64,000 bases of DNA. Source: Cytobacillus sp. NJ13 (lineage in GTDB: Bacteria; Bacillota; Bacilli; Bacillales; Cytobacillaceae). Under the pieces are notes generated by a model, which saw only the letters and a list, made by a program, of their open reading frames with translations, was not told the origin of the DNA and did no database searches. Positions 17,597 to 28,590 of the stretch are shown here, in pieces (within the stretch, counting starts at the first letter, position 1; every line of letters begins with the position of its first letter). The stretch covers positions 2,352,501 to 2,416,500 of the forward strand of contig JAUCFP010000006.1 in the NCBI GenBank assembly GCA_030348385.1, read 5' to 3'. The translations under genes were made by a program, and so were the position numbers.

Positions 17597-19207
17597 TTAT
17601 TTAAATTCTACAGTTGCCAGTAGATCAGAACCTGTTGGATGCGGCTTGAAGCCTGTGATATCAGCCTTTCCCGCAAGGATTGGCCTTGAGTGGACAAGCG
17701 GAATCCATGGTGCATCTTCTTTGATCAGAACCTGAGCCTGTTTGTAAAGCTCTTCACGCTCTGCCTGGTCTGCACTAGCCTGAGCTTTTACAAGTAATTC
17801 ATGCACCTCAGGGTTTTCATAGTAAGTGTAGTTGTTGGAGCCGATGCTGTCCTGATCAAGAAGTACATATAGGAAGTTATCAGGATCCCCATTGTCGCCA
17901 GTCCAGCCTAATAGGAATGTATCAGCTTCACCATTTTTGGCTTTATCCAGGTAAGTACCCCACTCATAAGTAACGATTTTTGCCTTTACGCCGATTGCAT
18001 CAAAGTTGGCTTGAAGTGCTTCAGCCACTTTTTGTCCATCCGGCATATATGGTCTAGGAACCGGCATTGCCCAAAGTTCCATTTCAAATCCATTTTCATA
18101 TCCTGCTTCTTTTAAAAGTTCCTTAGCCTTTTCAGGATCGAATTCATAATCTGCAACATCATCGTTGTAACCTGCTACTACCGGAGGCATTGGGTTTTTC
18201 GCAGGCTCAGCTGCACCAGCATAGAAGGCATCAATCAGAGCTTGCTTATCAACTGCATAGTTTAAAGCCTGGCGGACTTTTTTATCTTTTAATGGTCCGC
18301 GCGTACTTGTTAACCCGAGATAAGCTACGTTTAAGGATGGACGTTCAAAAGTTTGAAGATCCGGATTTCCTTCAATTTGGCCAATATCACTGAAGTTAAC
18401 ACCATCGATTAAGTCTACTTCACCTGTAGCCAATGCATTTAGACGCGCAGAGTTTTCTGGAATGACACGGAAGATAACCTCATCAAGCTTCGGAAGGCCT
18501 TCCTGCCAGTAATCTTCATTTTTCACAAGAGTGATGCGATCGTTTGCTTTGTATTCCTTAAATACAAATGGTCCTGTCCCAACCGGGTTGTGAAGGAATT
18601 TTTCACCGTGCTTTTCAATAGCAGCCGGGCTTGCAATTCCAAATGGAGACATCGCAAGGTTCTTTAAGAATGGTGCTATCGGCTTGTTTAAAGTAAATTC
18701 AACAGTGTAATCATCTACAGCTTTCACTTCAGAGATTTTGTCTCCAAATTGAGAGTTATAGTAATAGAATTGCTCAGCGTTTCCAGCTTTCCATCTTTCA
18801 AAGTTGAAGACAACTGCTTCAGCATTGAAATCAGTACCATCGTGGAACTTAACGCCTTCTTGAAGCTTTAATGTATGCTTCAGGCCATCTTCGCTTGTTT
18901 CCCATTCAGTCGCAAGGCCAGCCTGAATTTCTGTATCCTGCTCACCGAATTCAATCAGAGTTTCATAGATGTTTTTTGTAACTTTAAAAGACTCACCTTC
19001 TGTTGTGATAGCGGGATCAAGCGAAGTAGAGTCACCGCCGCGGCCAAATACTAATGTGCCGCCTGAAGACGCTTCTTCTGTATCTGTACCTTTCTCATTA
19101 TCCTTTTCGTCTTTCGTTCCGCTGCTTGAGCTGCTGCTGCATCCGGCAAGAGCCAGTGACAGAAGCAAAGCTGCAACAAGGAACCAAATGCCATTGCGCT
19201 TTTTCAT
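17597..19207 (-). CDS. Peptide-binding lipoprotein of the ABC transporter (DppA/AppA-like)
   Basis: A 536-residue SBP_bac_5 protein. The signal peptide ends in LALAGC (lipobox, Cys 23) and is followed by a serine-rich linker. Typical motifs are KLQEGVKFHDGTDFNAEAV and PVGTGPFVFKEY. The segment LGWTGDNGDPDNFL resembles dipeptide-binding DppA proteins. It captures peptides outside the membrane for the permeases encoded downstream. A hairpin and a long palindromic repeat follow it. Confidence 0.93.
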   Translation of the reverse strand: MKKRNGIWFLVAALLLSLALAGCSSSSSSGTKDEKDNEKGTDTEEASSGGTLVFGRGGDSTSLDPAITTEGESFKVTKNIYETLIEFGEQDTEIQAGLATEWETSEDGLKHTLKLQEGVKFHDGTDFNAEAVVFNFERWKAGNAEQFYYYNSQFGDKISEVKAVDDYTVEFTLNKPIAPFLKNLAMSPFGIASPAAIEKHGEKFLHNPVGTGPFVFKEYKANDRITLVKNEDYWQEGLPKLDEVIFRVIPENSARLNALATGEVDLIDGVNFSDIGQIEGNPDLQTFERPSLNVAYLGLTSTRGPLKDKKVRQALNYAVDKQALIDAFYAGAAEPAKNPMPPVVAGYNDDVADYEFDPEKAKELLKEAGYENGFEMELWAMPVPRPYMPDGQKVAEALQANFDAIGVKAKIVTYEWGTYLDKAKNGEADTFLLGWTGDNGDPDNFLYVLLDQDSIGSNNYTYYENPEVHELLVKAQASADQAEREELYKQAQVLIKEDAPWIPLVHSRPILAGKADITGFKPHPTGSDLLATVEFK

Positions 19208-19285
19208 TGTTTTCCCCCTTTTTTCTTTTGCCGGTATCGGCTATTTACCTATTTATCATCCATGCAGTTCTGCCCTTTTTATAGC

Positions 19286-20254
19286 TCAGCTATAAAGATG
19301 GCAGGCTGCAAAGTGACCTGGTTCTATTTCCTTCAGCTGTGGCCTCTCTGTTTTGCAGATCTCCATGCATTCTTTGCATCTTGTATGGAATGCACATCCA
19401 GCTGGCGGATTCTGCGGACTTGGAATGTCCCCTGTTAATAGCTCCCTGTCTTTCTTTAAAGTTGGATCAGGGATGGGAACTGCACCAAGCAAAGCCCTGG
19501 TATACGGATGCAGCGGTTTATCGTAGAGCTGGTCAGATGTTGTGATCTCAACTAATCTTCCAAGATACATAACACCAACTCTATCACTGATATGTTTAAC
19601 TACCCCGAGATCATGGGCAATGAATATATACGTCAGCTGAAATTCCTTTTGCAGATCTTCCAGCAGGTTGAGCACCTGTGATTGAATGGATACATCAAGA
19701 GCTGAAACAGGCTCATCTGCAATGATCAGCTTAGGCTTGGTCATCAATGCTCTTGCAATTCCAATTCTCTGCCTTTGACCGCCGCTGAATTGATGCGGAT
19801 AGCGTTTGGCATGGTAGCTGCTGAGGCCGACAACCTCAAGCATCTCCCTTACCCTCTGTTTACGCTCTTCTTTATTACCGATGCCATGGACAATGAGAGG
19901 CTCCTCCAGAATCTGCTCAACTGTATGGCGCGGATTTAAGGAAGCAAAAGGATCCTGGAATACCATCTGCATTTCCTTTCTCATTTTGCGCATTTCTGCA
20001 GAGTTGAGGGCAGTCAGATCCTTGCCTTCAAAAACTACTTTTCCCTCTGTTGGTTCTATCAGGCGCATCAGCATTCTGCCTGTGGTTGATTTGCCGCATC
20101 CTGATTCACCGACCAATCCAAGCGTTTCCCCTTTATTGACGAAGAAACTGATATCGTCAACCGCTTTCACATCGCCTTGTTTTCTTCCAAACAGACCGCC
20201 GGTTACTGGAAAATACTTTTTTAACTGGTTAACTTCCAACAGCACTTCGGTCAT
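19286..20254 (-). CDS. Peptide ABC transporter ATP-binding protein, DppF/AppF type
   Basis: A 322-residue ATPase. Walker A is GESGCGKST, the signature is FSGGQRQRIGIARAL and Walker B is LIIADEPVSALD. The C-terminal oligo_HPY region carries CAFHTRCKECMEIC. The start at 20254 has GGGGGTG 6 bases upstream; it overlaps the end of the preceding DppD-type gene by 26 bases, which indicates coupled translation. Confidence 0.93.
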   Translation of the reverse strand: MTEVLLEVNQLKKYFPVTGGLFGRKQGDVKAVDDISFFVNKGETLGLVGESGCGKSTTGRMLMRLIEPTEGKVVFEGKDLTALNSAEMRKMRKEMQMVFQDPFASLNPRHTVEQILEEPLIVHGIGNKEERKQRVREMLEVVGLSSYHAKRYPHQFSGGQRQRIGIARALMTKPKLIIADEPVSALDVSIQSQVLNLLEDLQKEFQLTYIFIAHDLGVVKHISDRVGVMYLGRLVEITTSDQLYDKPLHPYTRALLGAVPIPDPTLKKDRELLTGDIPSPQNPPAGCAFHTRCKECMEICKTERPQLKEIEPGHFAACHLYS

Positions 20255-21245
20255 TAATGACACCCCCAGACTCATGCAGGAAACAGCGCACCGTATGCTG
20301 TTCCGTTTTTTCGACATTGTAAAGCGGAGGACTTTCCGTTATGCATCGGTCATGGACAAATTCACAGCGCGCTGCAAAACGGCATCCAGTCTTGATGGAA
20401 CCCGGTTTTGGGACATTTCCCGGTATGGAATATAGACGCTCCTTCTTTTCTCTTACATCAGGCACGGATTGAAGAAGTCCCTGGGTATAAGGGTGCTTTG
20501 GGTTTTTGAATATCTCTTCTACCGGAGCCTCTTCCACTATTTTCCCGGCATACATAACAATTACCCGTTCACAGACTTCAGCTACTACCCCTAAATCATG
20601 AGTGATCATAATAATGGCTGTATCCAGTTTTTCATTTAGATCTTTCATTAGAGATAGAATCTGGGCCTGGATTGTCACGTCCAAAGCGGTCGTTGGCTCA
20701 TCCGCAATCAAAAGGCGCGGATGGCAGGACAGAGCCATGGCAATCATTACCCTTTGCCTCATTCCCCCTGACAGCTGATGGGGGTATTCCTTCATAATCT
20801 GCTCTGCCCTTGGCAGTCCAACAAGCTTCAGCATTTCAACTGCCTGCTGGCCCGCGGCCTTCTTTTTTAATTTTTTATGTAATTTGATTCCTTCTACCAG
20901 CTGATCTCCAATTGTAAATAACGGATTTAATGAAGTCATCGGCTCCTGGAAAATCATAGCCACTTCATTGCCTCTTAGTTCGCGCATTCTTTTTTCTGAT
21001 GCATTAACAAGATCTTCTCCATTCAAGAGGATTTCGCCGCCCGTAATTTTTCCCGGGGGCTGTGGAATCAGCTTCATAATGGAGAGAGATGTAACACTCT
21101 TTCCGCAGCCCGATTCACCTACAATTCCAAGAATTTCACCCTTGTTAACCGAGAAGCTGATATCGTCCACGGCGGGAACTTCTCCATCTGAAGAAAAAAA
21201 GGAAGTCCTCAGCTGCTTTACATCTAAAACTGGAGCTTGAGTCAC
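20229..21245 (-). CDS. Peptide ABC transporter ATP-binding protein, DppD/AppD type
   Basis: A 338-residue ATPase, first gene of the operon. Walker A is GESGCGKSV, the signature is [15 protein letters not shown], Walker B is [12 protein letters not shown] and the C-terminal oligo_HPY segment is CRFAARCEF. It starts with GTG at 21245, with AAGGAG about 8 bases upstream. A promoter is predicted at 21330-21358. The order D-F-A-B-C matches the B. subtilis app operon, although the binding protein looks DppA-like. Confidence 0.93.
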   Translation of the reverse strand: MTQAPVLDVKQLRTSFFSSDGEVPAVDDISFSVNKGEILGIVGESGCGKSVTSLSIMKLIPQPPGKITGGEILLNGEDLVNASEKRMRELRGNEVAMIFQEPMTSLNPLFTIGDQLVEGIKLHKKLKKKAAGQQAVEMLKLVGLPRAEQIMKEYPHQLSGGMRQRVMIAMALSCHPRLLIADEPTTALDVTIQAQILSLMKDLNEKLDTAIIMITHDLGVVAEVCERVIVMYAGKIVEEAPVEEIFKNPKHPYTQGLLQSVPDVREKKERLYSIPGNVPKPGSIKTGCRFAARCEFVHDRCITESPPLYNVEKTEQHTVRCFLHESGGVINDRSAVGS

Positions 21246-21329
21246 ACGGATACTCCTTTCTTAATCGTCCGTTTCTATGAAATGGGACATTTTTAACAAT
21301 TTTGGACCATAGGTCACTATCTTTTTTTC

Positions 21330-21358
21330 ATTCTATAAAAAAAGATTGGTTAAGTCTA
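21330..21358 (-). promoter_or_regulatory. Predicted promoter of the peptide permease operon
   Basis: Minus-strand TAGACT (21358-21353) and TAGAAT (21335-21330) are separated by 17 bases. The rest of 21246-21532 is AT-rich and shows no gene. Confidence 0.5.
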
Positions 21359-21532
21359 CTCATTTTTCTAAATTATTTAAATATAGTAAACATTATATAT
21401 TTTTAGATATGATTATGTAAGTAATATCCTACTAATATTTATGTAAAAGATGGAGATTAATGACCGTTATTTGCCGGAAGCTATTTTAACACTATAGTAA
21501 TTTAACGCATTGCTATAAAAAAGCGCACAATA

Positions 21533-21559
21533 AAGCCGGCCCTGTAATAGAGCCGGCTT
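21533..21559 (-). terminator. Terminator of ygaD
   Basis: AAGCCGGC (21533-21540) pairs with GCCGGCTT (21552-21559). On the minus strand it is followed by TATTGT, a weak T-run. Confidence 0.7.
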
Positions 21560-21565
21560 TTAAAC

Positions 21566-23314
21566 CTAATTTTCAAGCTGCTGAACCTGAAAAAGCTTAT
21601 AATAATTACCCTGTTTTTTCATTAATTCTTCATGGCTTCCCGCTTCAGAAATTTCACCATGCTCTATCAGGATAATTCTATCCGCGTGAGTGATGGTGGA
21701 AAGGCGATGAGCCACGATAAAAGTCGTGCGGTCTTTAGCCAATTTTTCCAATGCTTCCTGTATCAGATGTTCACTCTCTAAATCAAGTGCTGAAGTGGCT
21801 TCATCCAGCACAAGAATCGGCGGGTTTTTCAAAAAAATTCTTGCAATGGCGATCCGCTGCTTTTGCCCCCCCGATAGTTTCACACCACGCTCGCCAACCT
21901 TGGTATCATATCCTTCAGGCAAATTCATAATAAATTCGTGGGCATTGGCAGCCTTGGCAGCTTCTATTACTTCCACCTCCGTGGCATCGGGCTTGCCGAG
22001 AAGAATATTTGTACTAACCGACTCACTGAACAGAATATTATCCTGAAGCACCATGCCAATTTTATCGCGAAGGCTCCTTACTTTAAACGAACGGATATCA
22101 GTGCCATCAAGCAGGATTCTGCCTTCATTGACATCATAAAAACGCGGAATCAGCCCTACTAAAGAGGACTTCCCTCCACCGCTCATTCCAACAAGGGCAA
22201 TTGTCTCCCCTGCTGATACATCAAGGTTTATTTTCTTTAATACTGGAGGCTCATTCTCATTATAGGAAAAGCTCACTTCTTCAAATTGGATATGCCCTTT
22301 AACATTCTGGCATTGGATTGCATCAGGGGAATCGTCAATATCGTATTTCTCATCAATTAACTCAAATACACGATCCATGGATGCTATCGATTGAGTTAAG
22401 GTTGTGGATGAGTTAACAAGCCTTCTAAGCGGGCCGTACAATCTATCTATATAAGCTACAAATGCCATCATGACACCGAGAGAAATATCCCCCTGGATAA
22501 CCTGATATCCTGAATAGCCAATTACTAAAAGCGGTGAAATATCTGTAATGGTGTTAACAACTGCAAATGCCTTTGCGTTCCACTTCGTATGGTCGATCGC
22601 TTTTGTCAGGAAATTTTTATTTTGCGCATCAAATTGGGTTTGCTCATAATCTTCAATTGCAAAGCTTTTAACAACTGCCATCCCCTGAACACGTTCATGC
22701 AGATAGCCCTGTACTTCTGCAAGAGCCTGTGAACGTGCCCTTGTCAGCTTTCTGAGGTTCCCAAAAAAGTATTTGACTGAAAAAGCATAAAACGGAAATA
22801 GAAGCAGAGACACAATCGTCAACGTAACATCCATATTCAGCATTATGACAACTGCAATTAAAATGGTTGCCACATCAAGCCATAAATTCATTAAACCGGT
22901 TACTACGAATGTTTTGGTTTGCTCAACATCATTTATGACCCTGGAGATGACTTCCCCTGTTCTTGTATTTGCATAGAATCGGAAGCTTAACTTTTGAATG
23001 TGGGTAAAAAGCTTATCCCGGATATCATATAGAATTTTGCTTGCCACCCATTGGGCAAAGTATTGGCGGTAATATTCAATTGGCGGACGTGCGATGACAA
23101 ATAAAGCAATCATCACAGCCATAACCATTAAAAGTGTGCTGGTCTTATCGCTTTGGCTCACTGCCTCATTGCCAATAATATCATCTATTACATACTTAAT
23201 CAGAAGCGGAATCAAAAGCGGAATGGCAAATTTAATGATGCCTATTATAATGGTTCCGATAATCTGAAGCCGATACGGCTTTACGAATTTCAAATATCTC
23301 TTTATACTGTCCAA
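21566..23314 (-). CDS. ygaD: YgaD, ABC exporter (membrane and ATPase domains fused)
   Basis: A 582-residue half-transporter: six helices in residues 15-310, then an ATPase domain with Walker [10 protein letters not shown], signature [17 protein letters not shown] and Walker [13 protein letters not shown]. Both the signature and the catalytic Glu are canonical, so a homodimer is likely. A TTG start at 23314 is chosen because it gives a protein starting (M)[13 protein letters not shown], close in length to YgaD, and has GAGGGGGAG 8 bases upstream. In-frame ATG codons farther upstream cover the ribosome site. Substrate is unknown. Confidence 0.93.
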   Translation of the reverse strand: MDSIKRYLKFVKPYRLQIIGTIIIGIIKFAIPLLIPLLIKYVIDDIIGNEAVSQSDKTSTLLMVMAVMIALFVIARPPIEYYRQYFAQWVASKILYDIRDKLFTHIQKLSFRFYANTRTGEVISRVINDVEQTKTFVVTGLMNLWLDVATILIAVVIMLNMDVTLTIVSLLLFPFYAFSVKYFFGNLRKLTRARSQALAEVQGYLHERVQGMAVVKSFAIEDYEQTQFDAQNKNFLTKAIDHTKWNAKAFAVVNTITDISPLLVIGYSGYQVIQGDISLGVMMAFVAYIDRLYGPLRRLVNSSTTLTQSIASMDRVFELIDEKYDIDDSPDAIQCQNVKGHIQFEEVSFSYNENEPPVLKKINLDVSAGETIALVGMSGGGKSSLVGLIPRFYDVNEGRILLDGTDIRSFKVRSLRDKIGMVLQDNILFSESVSTNILLGKPDATEVEVIEAAKAANAHEFIMNLPEGYDTKVGERGVKLSGGQKQRIAIARIFLKNPPILVLDEATSALDLESEHLIQEALEKLAKDRTTFIVAHRLSTITHADRIILIEHGEISEAGSHEELMKKQGNYYKLFQVQQLEN

Positions 23315-23433
23315 CCGGTTCGCTCCCCCTCTCTGCATCATGCAGGTTTTATATATTTGTCTATCACCCAAAATTTCCAGTTATTTTCTTAAACTTACCC
23401 CTAACCCTTGTAATCATGCAGGTCTAGGCAAAA

Positions 23434-23464
23434 ATAAAAACCTGCTGACTCAAGGTCCAACAGG
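23434..23464 (-). terminator. Terminator of ygaC
   Basis: Minus-strand stem CCTGTTG / CAGCAGG (23464-23458 and 23447-23441) followed by TTTTTATTTTT. Confidence 0.8.
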
Positions 23465-23489
23465 CGTTTTTTCGGCATTCAGCCATTTT

Positions 23490-24020
23490 TTAGCGTCTGT
23501 AAGTAAGATAACGTTCATACCATATATCAATAAAGTCGGGTGCAAAAGGACCTTTTCTCTGACGGATCCAATGGATGAGATTGTCAACATTCGATTTAAG
23601 GATGCTGTCAATTACATCGGGATAATTCATCTCCTGACGGTGCCGTTCATACTCATCTTCGTCAAGCAGATTGAAAGTCATGTCCGGATATACTTTAATA
23701 TCCAGATCATAATCAATATACTTTAACGCTTCTCCGTCAAAAATAAATGGTGAACTTATATTGCAGTAATAATAAACACCATCTTCCCGAATCATTCCAA
23801 TCACATTAAACCAGTGCTGTGAATGGAAATAACAAATGGCTGGCTCTCTTGTCACCCAGGTTCTTCCGTCAGATTCTGTTACGATTGTCCGGTCATTTCC
23901 GCCAATCACTAAATTTTGTGTCCCTTTTAATACGGTTGTTTCCTCCCAGACGCGGTGGATATGCCCATTATGTTTATAGCTGTGTATTTGCATTGGTTCG
24001 CCTTCGATGGGTACCGCCAT
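23490..24020 (-). CDS. ygaC: YgaC, DUF402 family nucleoside di-/triphosphatase-like protein
   Basis: A 176-residue protein, the same length as B. subtilis YgaC and with the family blocks [44 protein letters not shown] and [11 protein letters not shown]. Staphylococcal members of DUF402 are described as nucleoside tri- and diphosphatases, so a nucleotide phosphatase role is likely. Conserved Asp and Glu residues in DYDLDIK and LDEDEYERH are candidate metal ligands. It lies between ygaD and ygaB as in B. subtilis. The region 24021-24312 holds only the ygaB terminator. Confidence 0.92.
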   Translation of the reverse strand: MAVPIEGEPMQIHSYKHNGHIHRVWEETTVLKGTQNLVIGGNDRTIVTESDGRTWVTREPAICYFHSQHWFNVIGMIREDGVYYYCNISSPFIFDGEALKYIDYDLDIKVYPDMTFNLLDEDEYERHRQEMNYPDVIDSILKSNVDNLIHWIRQRKGPFAPDFIDIWYERYLTYRR

Positions 24021-24216
24021 TTTTTTCCCCTACTTTCCATTCCGGAAGCTTTGCAACCTGAAAATACTTTTTTTGGCGCCATTTAATAGGCGTCCTCCCC
24101 TTCATGCCAGCGTTTACTGCACAGCATGACTCAATAATATCCAAAAGAAAAAGGCAACAAAGTACGATTCCTGTTTTCTACTATTATAACGGTAAAAGGA
24201 AATTTTTAAAACAAAG

Positions 24217-24240
24217 AGCCATTGAAATGTATCAACGGCT
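24217..24240 (-). terminator. Terminator of ygaB
   Basis: AGCCATTG (24217-24224) pairs with CAACGGCT (24233-24240), with one G-T pair. On the minus strand CTTTGTTTT follows. Confidence 0.55.
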
Positions 24241-24312
24241 TTAAAAAACGGATATAATAGCTGATTTTATAAGTATTGTAAACCAGATAGATTTAGGGAA
24301 GGAATGCTATTT

Positions 24313-24564
24313 TTAAACAGTTACATTTACTTCCTGATAGGAGCGGATGACCTCTTCGGTCTGTTCCTCAAATATACGATGAATTTCTTTTAGTTCTTCT
24401 TTCATCCTTGCAATCTCATACTGTACACTTTCCAGCTCCGTTTCCTGCTGAATGGCCTTCAATTCTTCTTCAATCTCTTGGCAGCGCTCCAATTCACTTT
24501 GAAGATAAAGAAGCTTTTCCATCGTTTTCATCTGTTCTGAAACTAAACTGTTAAAGTTCTCCAT
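24313..24564 (-). CDS. ygaB: YgaB family coiled-coil protein
   Basis: An 83-residue, strongly charged and helical protein. Almost its whole length (residues 8-72) has heptad-like spacing of Leu, Ile and Val, so a coiled coil is expected. It corresponds to B. subtilis YgaB by position between ygaC and sspE. Function unknown. The start at 24564 has GGTGA about 7 bases upstream. Confidence 0.82.
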   Translation of the reverse strand: MENFNSLVSEQMKTMEKLLYLQSELERCQEIEEELKAIQQETELESVQYEIARMKEELKEIHRIFEEQTEEVIRSYQEVNVTV

Positions 24565-24722
24565 GTTTGTTTCACCGTCCCCATTATTTTTCCTATCTCT
24601 ATATTTCGCTGCACCTTTTTTTAACCCTTTGACTAGTTATGTTGACTTTATAGAAGTTTTGTCGAAGAGATGGCCAGAGATAAAAAATTGACTGGGAACT
24701 TTATGTCTAATCCGCAAAAAAA

Positions 24723-24754
24723 GAAACCGCCCTTTCCAATTAAAAGGCGGCTTC
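24723..24754 (-). terminator. Terminator of sspE
   Basis: Minus-strand stem GAAGCCGCCTTTT / AAAGGGCGGTTTC around a short loop, followed by TTTTTTT. Confidence 0.9.
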
Positions 24755-24769
24755 TTTCTTAAAATGCTA

Positions 24770-24961
24770 TTAGCGGCTTTGTTTGCCGGCATTTTGACCT
24801 TTGCTAGCTTCAGCTTGCTGGTTTTGCTGTCTTACTTCAGCAGCGTTTGTTTCGCTGGCAAATTCAGTACCGAATTGTCCTTGGCCAGCAGATTGAGCGT
24901 TTTGTTGTCTTACTTCTTGAACGTTAGTTCCAGCTTGAGATTGGTTTGGTTGTTTAGCCAT
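24770..24961 (-). CDS. sspE: Gamma-type small acid-soluble spore protein
   Basis: A 63-residue Gln/Asn/Ala-rich protein with two related blocks, EVRQQNAQSAGQGQFGTEF and EVRQQNQQAEASKGQ. This is the duplicated pattern of gamma-type SASPs, in which the FGTEFASET stretch between the repeats is the GPR protease cleavage region. It is an amino acid store in the spore core and does not bind DNA. The start at 24961 follows GGAGGTGATTATA. It should be a forespore (sigma-G) gene, but I did not find a clear promoter. Confidence 0.93.
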   Translation of the reverse strand: MAKQPNQSQAGTNVQEVRQQNAQSAGQGQFGTEFASETNAAEVRQQNQQAEASKGQNAGKQSR

Positions 24962-25047
24962 TATAATCACCTCCACGCTCATTAATTTATCCGAGAGCGG
25001 AGGAAACTATCCAACTTTTTTAAAAACCAAAGATATCCATTTTTTCA

Positions 25048-25800
<753 letters not shown>

Positions 25801-25967
25801 TCAGTTTCCTTTCTGTTATGTATTCCTGTTCCTACTGTTTAGGGATTGTTATACCGGGAATTTAAAAATAAACCCCTTACCGATTTCATTTTAGCTTTTT
25901 CCATGTATATATGGCAATTCGAATTAAAACACTATCTGTAATCCAAATGAGGAAAGGAAGATGGCAA

Positions 25968-26192
25968 ATGTTTGTCGGACGTGATATGACAGAGCTTTCT
26001 ATGATGTCAAAATCAGACTGGAAGGACAGTGAGCTTGCTTTTTACCATCATTCGTTTCAGCAGATCATGCCTTATTTAAATGCTGAAGGCCAAACCATCC
26101 ATAGGGAGATCATTGAAGAAATAGAAAACCGCGGCGGCTTGAAAAGGCAGGAAGCTGATTATACGCATGGAACCCGGGTAAGCTACGATTAA
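25968..26192 (+). CDS. yfhS: YfhS family small protein
   Basis: A 74-residue soluble protein of unknown function (MFVGRDMTELSMMSKSDW at the N-terminus). The start at 25968 follows GGAAAGGA by about 9 bases. It lies between fabL and mutY, where B. subtilis has yfhS. Tyr/His-rich middle (FYHHSF) and a charged C-terminus are visible, with no membrane segment. The name rests mainly on position and size. Confidence 0.75.
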   Translation: MFVGRDMTELSMMSKSDWKDSELAFYHHSFQQIMPYLNAEGQTIHREIIEEIENRGGLKRQEADYTHGTRVSYD

Positions 26193-26200
26193 TCTTATAG

Positions 26201-26224
26201 AAAAAGGGGGCATGCCCCCTTTTT
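26201..26224. terminator. Bidirectional terminator between yfhS and mutY
   Basis: AAAAAGGGGGCATGCCCCCTTTTT is a near-perfect palindrome with A and T runs on both sides. It touches the mutY stop codon. Confidence 0.9.
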
Positions 26225-27325
26225 CTATGTTCTGCTTTCCAAATATTGCTTCCATATTTTCTGATGGGAAACCGGAAAAGGAAATTCCTTAATTTCTTCA
26301 AGGCTGACTAATTTCAAATCGTTTTTTTCCTCTTTGAGTTTTAATATTTTTCCTTTATACACATTTATGTTCCAAGTTAGATGGGAAAAAACGTGTTCAA
26401 TCTGACCAGTCATTTCTTGTATTTCCACTTTTGCGCCAAATTGTGTGCTGAACACATCTTTCATCTGCTCTTTGTCGCTTACATAAGCAATATTGATTTC
26501 TGCCATCGGAAATTCCCAGAGGTTAGCAAGAAGGCCTTTTCCAGGTCTTTTGTGTATCAAAATTCTCTCGTGATCATCTATGAGGACAGCAGATGCTAAT
26601 TGAACATTTCTTTGCTTTTTTGTTTTAGTTTTTACAGGCAGCTCATGCTGCGTCCCCTCATAAAAAGCAGTACAATGTTCTCTCACCGGGCATAATAGAC
26701 ATGAAGGTGACGTTGGGGTACAAATTAATGCACCCAGCTCCATCAGGGCCTGATTGAAATGGGACGGGTTCTCATGTGAAATTAATTTTCGGACGGAAGA
26801 CTCAAAGGTTTTCCTGGAAGAAGGCTTGGCGATATCATCCCAGATGGAGAGTATACGCGAAAGGACGCGCATTACATTGCCATCCACAGCTGGTTCCGGT
26901 ATTCCGTATGCAATACTGAGAATTGCCCCTGCTGTATAAGGCCCTACTCCTTTTAATGAAGAAATTACTTTTGGTGTATCTGGAACTTTTCCGCCATATT
27001 TTTCATGGACTTCCCGGACGGCCGCCTGAAGGTTTCTTGCTCTTGAATAATAGCCCAAACCCTCCCAGGCTTTTAATACCTTTTCTTCATCTGCTTCAGA
27101 AAGATCTTTTATAGTCGGAAACTGTTCAATAAAGTGATGAAAGTAAGGAATTACCGTATCCACCCGCGTCTGCTGAAGCATAATCTCAGAAACCCAGACC
27201 TTGTAAGGATCCTGGTCCTTTCTCCAGGGTAAATCCCTTTGCTCGGCTTCAAACCACCTGAGTAAATTATCTTGAAAACCTTTTATATCAACTGATTCAA
27301 TCGTATTTTGACTAACTTCTTTCAA
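26225..27325 (-). CDS. mutY: A/G-specific adenine DNA glycosylase MutY
   Basis: A 366-residue repair enzyme that removes adenine mispaired with 8-oxoguanine. Visible are [22 protein letters not shown] (catalytic Glu), the helix-hairpin-helix [14 protein letters not shown], the catalytic Asp in [10 protein letters not shown], the 4Fe-4S cysteines [17 protein letters not shown] (C-x6-C-x2-C-x5-C) and a C-terminal NUDIX-like 8-oxoG recognition domain (from about residue 235). It matches yfhQ/mutY in B. subtilis by position. Confidence 0.96.
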   Translation of the reverse strand: MKEVSQNTIESVDIKGFQDNLLRWFEAEQRDLPWRKDQDPYKVWVSEIMLQQTRVDTVIPYFHHFIEQFPTIKDLSEADEEKVLKAWEGLGYYSRARNLQAAVREVHEKYGGKVPDTPKVISSLKGVGPYTAGAILSIAYGIPEPAVDGNVMRVLSRILSIWDDIAKPSSRKTFESSVRKLISHENPSHFNQALMELGALICTPTSPSCLLCPVREHCTAFYEGTQHELPVKTKTKKQRNVQLASAVLIDDHERILIHKRPGKGLLANLWEFPMAEINIAYVSDKEQMKDVFSTQFGAKVEIQEMTGQIEHVFSHLTWNINVYKGKILKLKEEKNDLKLVSLEEIKEFPFPVSHQKIWKQYLESRT

Positions 27326-27567
27326 TTTTTAATCCTCCTGATGTTAAACAATCGGAAAATATGGGAATATATTAGTACAGTCGCTTCTTTAATCCTTAGT
27401 TCTAGGTGATTGAACATTTCGTTTCAATTTCAGCAACTCCTTTAAAGGTACCCATATTCAGCTGTTAATACAAGAAATTTGCTGGTACACTTAGAAAGCG
27501 GCATTTAAGTCCGCTATATATTAAAGCAAACACTAGATCATGTCCCAAGGAAGGAGGTATTTTCCTC

Positions 27568-28548
27568 TTGGATACCGGCACACATGTAGTTATGGGGCTG
27601 GCGATTGGCGGCATTGCCACTCTTGACCCCGTTGTTGCGGAGAGTTCTGCTACAGCAACAAGTGTCATGATTGGAGCCATAGTCGGTTCACAAATACCGG
27701 ATATAGATACTGTCTTAAAACTAAGAAATAATGCCGTTTATATTCGCAATCACAGGGGAATTACCCACTCCATACCGGCAGTGCTTCTTTGGCCTCTTGC
27801 CATACTTGCAGTTGTTTACCCATTTTTTCCATCGGCAAATTTGCTTCACTTATGGCTGTGGACTTTTTTGGCTGTTTTCCTGCATGTTTTTGTCGATATA
27901 TTTAATGCTTATGGAACACAGGCACTTCGGCCCTTTTCATCGAAATGGGTAGCATTGGGAATCATCAACACATTCGACCCATTCATTTTCGGGATCCATG
28001 TCGCTGGATTATTTATATGGGCCTTCGGGGCTCATCCTGGATATACGTTTTTAATTATCTATGGCATTATTGTCGTGTATTATCTTCTTCGATTTGCAGC
28101 TCAGAGAAGTGTACTGAGGGCTGTAAAAGTAATCATTCCGGATGCCACAGATATCATCATTGCCCCAACCATGAGGTTCAATCAATGGCGTGTTGCGGTG
28201 ATGAGCAGGCAGCAATTTTTTGTTGGTCGTGCTGTTAAAAACCATGTGAGGATTCTCGATCAATTTAATCGTATTCCTGTCCCTGAGACACCAGTAATTG
28301 AAGCCGCGAAGAAAGATAAAAATTTATCTGCATTCCTATCCTTCTCACCAGTTTACCGGTGGGAAGTGGATGAATATGATGATTATTATGAAGTTCGATT
28401 CATCGACCTTCGCTACCGGAGCAATGGACATTATCCATTTGTAGCAGTGGTCCAGCTCGATCGTGAGTTTAACATCCAATCATCCTATACAGGCTGGATT
28501 TTCAGTGAGGAAAAACTTCGAAAAAAACTGGATATTCTCCCCGGCTAA
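27568..28548 (+). CDS. yfhP: YfhP, membrane-bound metal-dependent hydrolase family (DUF457)
   Basis: A 326-residue protein beginning (M)DTGTHVVMGLAIGG from a TTG codon at 27568, 11 bases after GGAGG. The N-terminal half has several membrane helices and the conserved metal-type motifs THVVMG, RNHRGITHSI and FLHVFVDIFN (LexA-unrelated YdjM/DUF457 family). The C-terminal part (from about residue 200) is soluble. In B. subtilis YfhP is linked to regulation of nearby yfh genes; the activity is not proven. Confidence 0.88.
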   Translation: MDTGTHVVMGLAIGGIATLDPVVAESSATATSVMIGAIVGSQIPDIDTVLKLRNNAVYIRNHRGITHSIPAVLLWPLAILAVVYPFFPSANLLHLWLWTFLAVFLHVFVDIFNAYGTQALRPFSSKWVALGIINTFDPFIFGIHVAGLFIWAFGAHPGYTFLIIYGIIVVYYLLRFAAQRSVLRAVKVIIPDATDIIIAPTMRFNQWRVAVMSRQQFFVGRAVKNHVRILDQFNRIPVPETPVIEAAKKDKNLSAFLSFSPVYRWEVDEYDDYYEVRFIDLRYRSNGHYPFVAVVQLDREFNIQSSYTGWIFSEEKLRKKLDILPG

Positions 28549-28550
28549 TG

Positions 28551-28583
28551 AAAACAGGCTGCTAATATAGGCAGCCTGTTTTT
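28551..28583. terminator. Bidirectional terminator between yfhP and yfhJ
   Basis: AAAACAGGCTGC (28551-28562) and GCAGCCTGTTTTT (28571-28583) pair around an 8-base loop. Confidence 0.9.
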
Positions 28584-28590
28584 AATTTAG

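Noticed and set aside
19881..20435. A 184-codon plus-strand frame over the peptide ATPase genes
   Set aside because: It lies opposite Walker and signature motifs of the ATPases, which explain the sequence fully.
21340..21420. CodY box upstream of the peptide permease operon
   Set aside because: The best 15-mer has about five mismatches, which is expected by chance in AT-rich DNA.
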